Source: Brevinema_A sp051647535 (GTDB taxonomy: Bacteria; Spirochaetota; Brevinematia; Brevinematales; Brevinemataceae). Taken from it: 11,229 nucleotides of DNA. Every line of letters begins with the position of its first letter. Positions within the stretch are counted from its first letter, which is position 1. Below the pieces are notes generated by a model that made no database searches, was not told the DNA's origin, and worked only from the letters and a program-made list of their open reading frames with translations. The stretch lies in contig JBOFEA010000019.1 in the NCBI GenBank assembly GCA_051647535.1, forward strand, positions 1 through 11,229, read 5' to 3'. This document shows, piece by piece, positions 5,655-11,229 of this stretch. Made by a program: the position numbers and the translations under genes.

Positions 5655-6032
5655 CTAGATTCCCCATATATCGTTTTAAAATTTCCATATCCTCCGCATG
5701 AAGTTCGGGTGCTACCACTTCCACCTCATCTCCCACAATATTGATAATAAGACGCGCAGCAAGGCTTGCATGGCATTTTTGTCGCCTTTTAAAGTGTTGT
5801 TTACTAATGTTTTGACAATCGCTTCTTGCTTCGTAACCTTCTTTGTTTTCCCTTTTTCCTGAATCGTCATTTTCTCTTCAAGCTCTTTTTTGAGGATAGT
5901 CTTTAAATTCTTACTCCCCTTAGGTCTGCCTTTGGGATTTCCTGATATTCCCTTATGGAATTGAGAACTTTTAGGTGGTTACCCATATCCGATTTTTTCT
6001 TCTACAATGGCTTCTTTGCTCTTTCTAGGCAT
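5647..6032 (-). pseudogene. DUF5681 protein gene, broken by a stop and a frameshift
   Basis: The ATG (6032-6030) follows AGGAG and overlaps the methyltransferase stop; the end overlaps the terminase ATG (ATGAGTAA), a typical packaging-module order. The product starts MPRKSKEAIVEE and has GYG-stop-PPKSSQFHKG and SGNPKGRPKGSKN, the DUF5681 signature. TAA at 5979-5981 stands where a glutamine is expected (GYGQPP). Further on, VTKQEAIVKTLVNNTLKGD runs out of frame after an A5 run (5776-5780); adding one A restores ASLAARLIINIVGDEVEVV and the end MEILKRYMGNLDE. DUF5681 proteins sit before the terminase in many alphaproteobacterial phages and may act as a small-terminase-like partner, which is unproven. 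Confidence 0.88.
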
Positions 6033-6411
6033 TGATCTTCTCCTGAGAAATTCTTTCCAACAGCACAGCTTTCTTCTTGCTCATTTTCTCCCAGCGATAG
6101 AGAATAACATCGCCATACTTCTCATCAAATTCAATAATACGTGCTTGTCTTTTTGTTTTCTCACAAGCCAGTAAGGTGCTACCGCTTCCACCAAACACAT
6201 CTAGCACAATATCTCCCACCTTTGAACAGTCCATAATCGCATCAGCAACCATTCTCGTCGGTTTCACTGTCGGATGCAGACCCCATCCATCTTTTCCTTT
6301 TCTCATTCCGGCATAATTCCAAACATTGGTTCTATTTCTACCATGCTTCCCAAGCTCAATATTATTGGTATATTCGCCGTCGCCGTATTTGAAAACAAAA
6401 ACCATCTCGTG
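6025..6411 (-). pseudogene. DNA methyltransferase, C-terminal fragment
   Basis: About 128 residues of a phage N4/N6-type DNA methylase. Homology begins at HEMVFVFK and runs through NNIELGKHGRNRTNVWNYAG, HPTVKPTRMVADAI, and the SAM-binding motif DVFGGSGS (usually DPFGGSGS), to the TAG at 6025. A normal enzyme would have several hundred more residues before this, including the DPPY-type catalytic motif, usually with an N-terminal ParB-like part. These are missing: a TAG lies in the same frame about five codons upstream, and the DNA beyond encodes something else. It cannot methylate DNA. It heads the methylase, DUF5681, terminase series. Confidence 0.88.
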
Positions 6412-6829
6412 TGGTATGCTTAGCTAATAAATCATATGTTCTTTGTAATTCCAATACAAAACTACCTAATAATTCATAGCTCTTACCTTTGTTTTCTTGT
6501 AATGTTTTTGCCGATATAGGGATGCCCAATTTAATGAAAATATTAGTAAGACTAGAAGTTAAATTAATAGTAAGTTGAGGATATGCTTTTTCTGTTCTGA
6601 TATCTTCTTGGATATATTGACGATTTTCCCATAACAATGAGGCAATAATAAAACAATATTCTTTCGAATCAAAAAAATATGACTCCATAAGATTAAGATA
6701 TTTATATAAAAGTTCTTCAGTAAAAAGGAGAGGGGGATTTTTGATACTCAATCCCATATTTGTTGTCACATGGTATATATTATAATTTAATAAAAATTTA
6801 CTATCTTCTTTATGTTGATTTATCAACAT
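6362..6829 (-). CDS. Unrecognised protein, 3' end fused out of frame to the methylase scar
   Basis: 155 aa from an ATG at 6829. Residues 1 to about 138 (MLINQHKED..., SYFFDSKEYCFIIASLLW, ELQRTYDLLAKH) look like a real, mostly helical soluble protein. The last 15 residues or so (RDGFCFQIRRRRIYQ) are the methyltransferase DNA read in the wrong frame, so the native C-terminus is gone. No clear ribosome site is present; GAAGAAG precedes the ATG. It is divergent from the helicase gene with 203 bases between. No family recognised. It could be a truncated accessory gene brought in with the helicase, or part of the element that cut the prophage. Confidence 0.5.
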   Translation of the reverse strand: MLINQHKEDSKFLLNYNIYHVTTNMGLSIKNPPLLFTEELLYKYLNLMESYFFDSKEYCFIIASLLWENRQYIQEDIRTEKAYPQLTINLTSSLTNIFIKLGIPISAKTLQENKGKSYELLGSFVLELQRTYDLLAKHTTRDGFCFQIRRRRIYQ

Positions 6830-6912
6830 CTTCTTCTGCCGTTAATTCCAATTCTTTATCAGTTAGTAAATAATAGAATTTTTTTAAAAATTTTTCCTAT
6901 TAATAGCTACCA

Positions 6913-6941
6913 TTGCAATTAGTTAAATTAATCTGTACTAT
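6913..6941 (+). promoter_or_regulatory. Possible promoter of the helicase gene
   Basis: TTGCAA (6913-6918), 17 bases, TACTAT (6936-6941), about 90 bases before the start codon. Both boxes are only partial matches in very AT-rich DNA, so this is tentative. Confidence 0.3.
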
Positions 6942-7032
6942 ATTATTAAATTTGTTCAAAGATATTACGATATTAGTGTATAGAATTACTATATTAGAAG
7001 AGTCTAGATTTTAGCAATTCTACCTAAAATAA

Positions 7033-9807
7033 ATGGAACAACGTACTATGAGTGATATCAATTCAAAAAAAATCATAAAATCTAAGAAATATACATATGA
7101 TCTCAGTAAAAAAATGCTATTAATTAAAAACGAACCTAACGATGATGTTGTCAGCTGTTATTATGATAAGCATATACAACGTCAAGTAGTCACATTCTCT
7201 AATGGAAAATCATTCCATTATGCATACAACAATATAAAATGGCTCGAAAACGCTAATGTAGTCAATTTAAAAGCATATAAATTCATAAACAATGATGGTA
7301 AAGCATTTAACAGGATTGAAAAATGTTTGGAATTCAAAAGTTCAGGTATTTCCTATCTCCGTTTCTTTTTTATGGATGGTACAATTAAAAGCTACACAAA
7401 AAACAAGCTAAAAATAGAACGTAATACATTGTCATCTATAAAACCTAAATTACTTTTTAATTACTACAAACAAATATCAATGATTACAGGTCTTAAAAAA
7501 GATGATAAGAACACTCTTACTTCTAAATATGAAAGTATTAGACATGTAGGTAAAAACACTATACTTTCTAAATATTTAAATGCTGAAGATAATATACAAA
7601 AAAATGAAATTAAGGATACTGTACTATTTCCTTTTGGGTGCAATTTAAGTCAGATTACTGCTGTAAGAAACGCTTTATCACATCAAGTTAGTGTTATTGA
7701 AGGTCCTCCGGGAACAGGAAAAACACAAACAATTTTAAATATTATATCAAATTTAGTAGTGCGTGGTCATACAGTGGCAATTGTTTCTAATAATAATGAT
7801 GCAACAAATAATGTCTATGAAAAATTAGAGAAATATGGTTTTAGTTATATTGCTGCTGAACTGGGAAGTCGTGAAAACAAAGAAAAGTTTATCAGTGAAA
7901 AACAAGATGTTTATCCCAATTTTTCAAGTGATACAATTAAGAATCATGAATTAAAAAGCAATATTAACAATTTAGAAGTAAGCCTTGTAGAAATGCTTGA
8001 GAATAAAAATAAAGTTGCTACCTTAAAAAAAGAATTATCTGCACTTCTAACAGAACAACAATACTTTGGTACATATTTTAATGAGTTTTATAAAGATAAG
8101 TCACCATTTAAAAATACAAATAAACTATCTTCAAAAATAATCTTAGATTTATGGACTGAGTGTCAATTTATTGCTGAACAAGGCAAAACAGTCGGGTTTT
8201 TCTTCAAGATAAAATTTTGGATTAAATATAAAATAAATAGTTTTTCTATCTTCAAAGATGATCTTGGTAATTTAATACCTCAATTCAAAAAATTATTCTA
8301 TACTTTAAAAAGATCGGAAATAGAAAAAGAGCTATTAGAGTTAGAAACAGCATTATCTGACTATAAATTTGAAGACAAAACGTCTGAACTTTCTGAAAAA
8401 TCAGTTTCTGTATTTAAGAATTTTCTTGTAGAAAAATATCAGAAGAGAAAAAGAAAAATCTTTACAACAGATGATTTGTGGAGGAATAGTCAGGCAATTA
8501 TCGAAGAATATCCTGTTATTTTAAGCTCAACTTATTCAGCAATTGATAGCTTAAAAGATATTGTCTATGATTATGTTATTGTAGATGAAGCATCTCAGGT
8601 CGATCTTGCTACTGGAGTATTAGCCATGGCATGTGCTAAGAATATAGTTATCGTTGGAGATTTAAAACAATTACCAAATGTGATTACTAATGATGTTAGA
8701 GAAAGCATCTCTTCTGTTTCTGACTTATTACAGATTCCCCTTGAATATCGATATGAAGAACAAAGCCTTCTATCTTCTGTCTTTTCAGTATTTAATAAAA
8801 CAGCATCAAAAACATTACTTAGAGAGCATTATCGATGCCATCCTAAAATTATTGAATTCTGCAACCAAAAGTTCTACAATGGGCAACTAATTATTATGAC
8901 AGAAGATAATAACGAAGATGATGTTTTAAAAGTCCATATAACTTCTGAAGGGAATCACGCAAGGGGACATGTCAATCAACGCCAAATTGATGAGATAGTA
9001 CAAAATATTATACCAGAGTTATACTCAAAGGATCTTGGAATTATTACTCCTTATAGAGATCAAACAACGGTACTCACAAAGCAGTTGGGTGACCATATTG
9101 CTATTTCAACAGTTCATAAATTCCAAGGTCGGGAAAATAATGATATCATTATTTCAAGTGTAGATAATGTTATTAGTGAGTTTACAGATAATCCAAATAT
9201 GCTTAATGTTGCTGTATCAAGAGCAAAAAATAGACTAAGACTTGTTGTTTCCGATAATGAAAAAAATAAAAATACCAATATTGATGATCTAATTAAATAT
9301 ATCAAATATAATAACTTTGAAATCAAACAAAGTGATATTTTTTCAGTTTTTGATATGCTCTATAAATCTTTTAAAGAAAGAAGAGATAACTACCTTTCTA
9401 AACGTAAAAAAGTATCTAAATATGATTCAGAAAATCTAATGTATTCTGTTATTGAAGATGTTTTAGCTGAAGACAATTTCTCTAAATTAAGTGTTGTTGT
9501 CCACCAACCACTAAATGCTCTTATTCGTGATTTATATAAACTTGATGACGATGAAGCCAAATACATAGCAAATCCTTGGACTCACGTTGATTTTCTAATA
9601 TATAATCAAATTGACAAGTCACCAGTGCTTGCAATTGAAGTTGATGGGCATGAATTCCACAAAAAAGATACAAAGCAATATGAACGTGATATACTCAAAA
9701 ACAGAATATTTGAAAAATATGAGATTTCTTTAATAAGGCTTAGTACGACTGGAAGCGGAGAGGAAGAAAAGCTCAGAGCAAAACTTAATAATATATTAAA
9801 TCTATAG
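7033..9807 (+). CDS. SF1 helicase with C-terminal DUF2726 nuclease-like domain
   Basis: A 924-aa intact protein. Residues 1-150 form an unrecognised, probably beta-rich N-terminal domain. A UPF1/Dna2-type SF1 motor follows, with every key motif: Walker A GPPGTGKT (224-231), DEASQ (518-522), GDLKQLP (542-548), REHYRCHP (597-604), VHKFQGRE (694-701) and NVAVSRAK (725-732). About 220 residues between motifs I and II hold two coiled-coil-like stretches (300-345 and 420-450). Residues 800-924 are a DUF2726 domain with a PD-(D/E)XK-like core: D853, E869-V-D871-G, and QYERD. The predicted activity is ATP-driven nucleic acid unwinding tied to cleavage. The ATG at 7048 is an alternative start; neither has a clear ribosome site. 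Helicase-nuclease fusions of this kind occur among phage-defence genes; a defence role here is inference. It carries no palindromic insertion. Confidence 0.9.
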   Translation: MEQRTMSDINSKKIIKSKKYTYDLSKKMLLIKNEPNDDVVSCYYDKHIQRQVVTFSNGKSFHYAYNNIKWLENANVVNLKAYKFINNDGKAFNRIEKCLEFKSSGISYLRFFFMDGTIKSYTKNKLKIERNTLSSIKPKLLFNYYKQISMITGLKKDDKNTLTSKYESIRHVGKNTILSKYLNAEDNIQKNEIKDTVLFPFGCNLSQITAVRNALSHQVSVIEGPPGTGKTQTILNIISNLVVRGHTVAIVSNNNDATNNVYEKLEKYGFSYIAAELGSRENKEKFISEKQDVYPNFSSDTIKNHELKSNINNLEVSLVEMLENKNKVATLKKELSALLTEQQYFGTYFNEFYKDKSPFKNTNKLSSKIILDLWTECQFIAEQGKTVGFFFKIKFWIKYKINSFSIFKDDLGNLIPQFKKLFYTLKRSEIEKELLELETALSDYKFEDKTSELSEKSVSVFKNFLVEKYQKRKRKIFTTDDLWRNSQAIIEEYPVILSSTYSAIDSLKDIVYDYVIVDEASQVDLATGVLAMACAKNIVIVGDLKQLPNVITNDVRESISSVSDLLQIPLEYRYEEQSLLSSVFSVFNKTASKTLLREHYRCHPKIIEFCNQKFYNGQLIIMTEDNNEDDVLKVHITSEGNHARGHVNQRQIDEIVQNIIPELYSKDLGIITPYRDQTTVLTKQLGDHIAISTVHKFQGRENNDIIISSVDNVISEFTDNPNMLNVAVSRAKNRLRLVVSDNEKNKNTNIDDLIKYIKYNNFEIKQSDIFSVFDMLYKSFKERRDNYLSKRKKVSKYDSENLMYSVIEDVLAEDNFSKLSVVVHQPLNALIRDLYKLDDDEAKYIANPWTHVDFLIYNQIDKSPVLAIEVDGHEFHKKDTKQYERDILKNRIFEKYEISLIRLSTTGSGEEEKLRAKLNNILNL

Positions 9808-10535
9808 CAATATTCCAAAGTATTGAAGATTCACAAAGTAAATTGAAGAATTTTATTAAATATATCTTTATAAATAGAGAATAATATGCTTTCATGACAA
9901 AAAACCTGTTAATTCTAATATCATGAATATACATTGTATAGATCGTTTAATTTTTACACACATTAAATTCTATTTTCTAATAATTTTATCTCGTTTTCTT
10001 CTGATGCACTAAGTATTGTTAAATGTACAGATAGTTTACTTTTACCATTCAATACACCTTACAAGACACTGTCATTGTCAATTAATCGCTCTAAATAAGC
10101 CGAATATATCCAAACACCTATCTTGTGAGGTGAAACATTCTCCTTGGTATTTTGAAGATTGCCCTTTAGGAGCTGTATTAGGATGCATGCTAATAATTTG
10201 GTTATTAATATACTGTATGGGTAGCATCATCAAAAAAAAAACTTTTCCTATAAGCCATTTCCCACATTTTCATAACGAACTCCTTTATCTCATTACCTAT
10301 CAATTTATTATATAACATTTACAATTAAATCAATAGGAAAACGGTAATAAAGTTATATGAGAACTCATGAAATATCGTATCAATATATTAAAAACAAGTT
10401 GTTCGTCGCCACTAACATCCTTATTGGATCCAAAACTCAAAGTACCCTTGAGGTATCGTACATCCTGTATAAGACAATAGTGTCGATAATTTCACTACGT
10501 TTATTATCTCGCTATTCTCTAAAGGAGTCCATACA
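9808..10535. other. Long intergenic stretch without a supportable gene
   Basis: 728 bases. Open frames of 99 and 60 codons exist on the plus strand but have odd composition, no ribosome sites and no recognisable domains. A minus-strand frame across about 10060-10200 is also open yet unrecognised. The helicase has no obvious terminator; a weak CAATA/TATTG hairpin (9808-9826 area) lacks a T-run. An A9-10 run lies near 10232-10241. The stretch may hold decayed gene remains. It includes a possible palindromic element at 10436-10469. Confidence 0.5.
10436..10469 (+). repeat. Possible seventh palindromic element copy (diverged)
   Basis: TCGTACATCCTGTA (10456-10469) equals 14 consecutive bases of copy 2, covering the end of the linker and hairpin 2. 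It is preceded by a small CTCAA/TTGAG hairpin (10436-10452) in the place of hairpin 1. The arm is short, so this is a weak call. Confidence 0.4.
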
Positions 10536-11229
10536 ATGAAATTTTTATTACTACTGTTTTTATTATTGAATGTATCTGCTACAGAAAATAATAAACAATC
10601 TGTCGCTTCTTATGATATTGGACAAGAGCTTATTCTAATAGATACAATAATAGATACTAACTCTTTATTAAATAAAGAATGTCAATATTACAAATCTCTG
10701 TATCAAGATACAAATACAAAAAAATTATATATTGCATCAATAAAAATAACCAATAATATTTCTTATACAATTAATTCAAATTTCATTATAGAACATCGTT
10801 TCAATCCTCAACAACAGGATTATTTAAATTATGTTGGAAGTTTAGATTATTTTAAAAGAATTTATACCTTCAATCAACAATTATATATAAAAACCCTTAT
10901 TCCTTTTAAAGATACTATTTATATCGAAACTTCTTTTGATTTTAATAAAGACCCTTATACTATTTATCATACAAATAAACTTATACTGCCTGTATCACCA
11001 TATATTATGCTCAATGATGGAAAATCTTTTGGAGTAACTTATTACACAAATAAGGAGGGAGTAGTGTTCACTCGAAAATGGAATCTTTATAAACAAGAAG
11101 AAGAATATCAAAAAATAGTACAACGGTATAAAAAGAACTATCTAAAAAAAGATATGATCTTAAATGCCCAAGAACATGATAAGGATAAAAAGGAAGTACT
11201 CACTAGTGACTTTGTGTTACGGTTATTAT
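10536..11229 (+). CDS. Secreted hypothetical protein, N-terminal part (runs off the right edge)
   Basis: 231 codons are open from the ATG at 10536 to the window end. AGGAG (10523-10527) eight bases upstream fixes the start. The first residues MKFLLLLFLLLNVSA are a short Sec signal peptide, with cleavage likely after VSA. The mature part is rich in Y, N, K and I and seems beta-rich (KKLYIASIKITNNISYTINSN, PFKDTIYIETSFDF, KSFGVTYYTNKEG), followed by a charged helical stretch (KQEEEYQKIVQRYKKNY). No domain is recognised. It shares no clear sequence with the secreted protein at the left edge beyond the signal peptide. An envelope or exported role is inferred only from the signal. Confidence 0.8.
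   Translation, partial: MKFLLLLFLLLNVSATENNKQSVASYDIGQELILIDTIIDTNSLLNKECQYYKSLYQDTNTKKLYIASIKITNNISYTINSNFIIEHRFNPQQQDYLNYVGSLDYFKRIYTFNQQLYIKTLIPFKDTIYIETSFDFNKDPYTIYHTNKLILPVSPYIMLNDGKSFGVTYYTNKEGVVFTRKWNLYKQEEEYQKIVQRYKKNYLKKDMILNAQEHDKDKKEVLTSDFVLRLL

Noticed and set aside
3303..5981. A reassigned genetic code with TAG/TAA read as glutamine
   Set aside because: TAG and TAA also serve as normal ends here (methylase TAG overlapping the next start, recombinase TAA), and frameshifts coexist in the same genes, so decay explains it better.
6805..6900. Minus-strand open stretch reading LTDKELELTAEEDVDKST before a stop
   Set aside because: It looks protein-like but has no start codon before an upstream TAG; it could be a gene remnant, but nothing supports a call.
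8690..9818. Further open frames on both strands across the helicase 3' half
   Set aside because: They are shadows of the 924-aa helicase frame, which has all conserved motifs.
10016..10315. 99-codon frame with a possible membrane segment (GAVLGCMLIIWLLIYC)
   Set aside because: It begins with TTG, has no ribosome site, has an odd Cys/His/Tyr-rich composition and no recognisable relatives; one hydrophobic run is expected by chance in such DNA.
10357..10539. 60-codon frame before the right-hand secreted gene
   Set aside because: No ribosome site, overlaps the leader and ribosome site of the better gene, and covers the possible palindromic element.

Overview
The window is AT-rich bacterial DNA. 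Its recognisable genes fit an alphaproteobacterium, probably an intracellular one of the Rickettsiales/Holosporales kind. The evidence is a large serine recombinase of the alphaproteobacterial type, DUF2924 and DUF5681 genes, a tRNA-Ser 3' end with no encoded CCA, many decaying genes, and small palindromic elements inside coding genes that recall Rickettsia palindromic elements (RPEs). The genus cannot be fixed from the sequence.

Layout. 1-250 (-): start of a small secreted protein that runs off the left edge, with a consensus sigma70 promoter. 413-560: a promoter, a 23-nt tRNA-Ser 3' remnant (candidate attachment core) and a strong terminator. 733-3894 (-): a recombinase operon of small unrecognised proteins, a broken DUF2924 gene, a protein with an RQGF-type C-terminus, a truncated relative of it, the 596-aa recombinase, then a terminator. 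3937-4160: two look-alike promoters and a possible small RNA. 4204-6411 (-): a decayed phage packaging module (DNA methyltransferase C-terminus, DUF5681 gene, terminase large subunit), with every member broken. 6412-6829 (-): an unrecognised gene fused out of frame to the methyltransferase scar. 7033-9807 (+): an intact 924-aa SF1 helicase with a C-terminal DUF2726 nuclease-like domain. 9808-10535: no supportable gene. 10536-11229 (+): start of a second secreted protein, cut by the window edge.

The main observation is a family of roughly 53-60-nt two-hairpin elements. There are six clear copies between 1914 and 3666, plus a weaker one near 10436. They lie in both orientations and are read in different frames. 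Four are inside ORFs that remain open, one ends a short ORF, and two sit in the recombinase alone. A different 44-nt insertion with interleaved inverted repeats breaks the terminase frame. The region therefore reads as a decaying prophage or integrative element whose integrase operon has been colonised by palindromic elements. Next to it is an intact helicase-nuclease that could be a defence gene.
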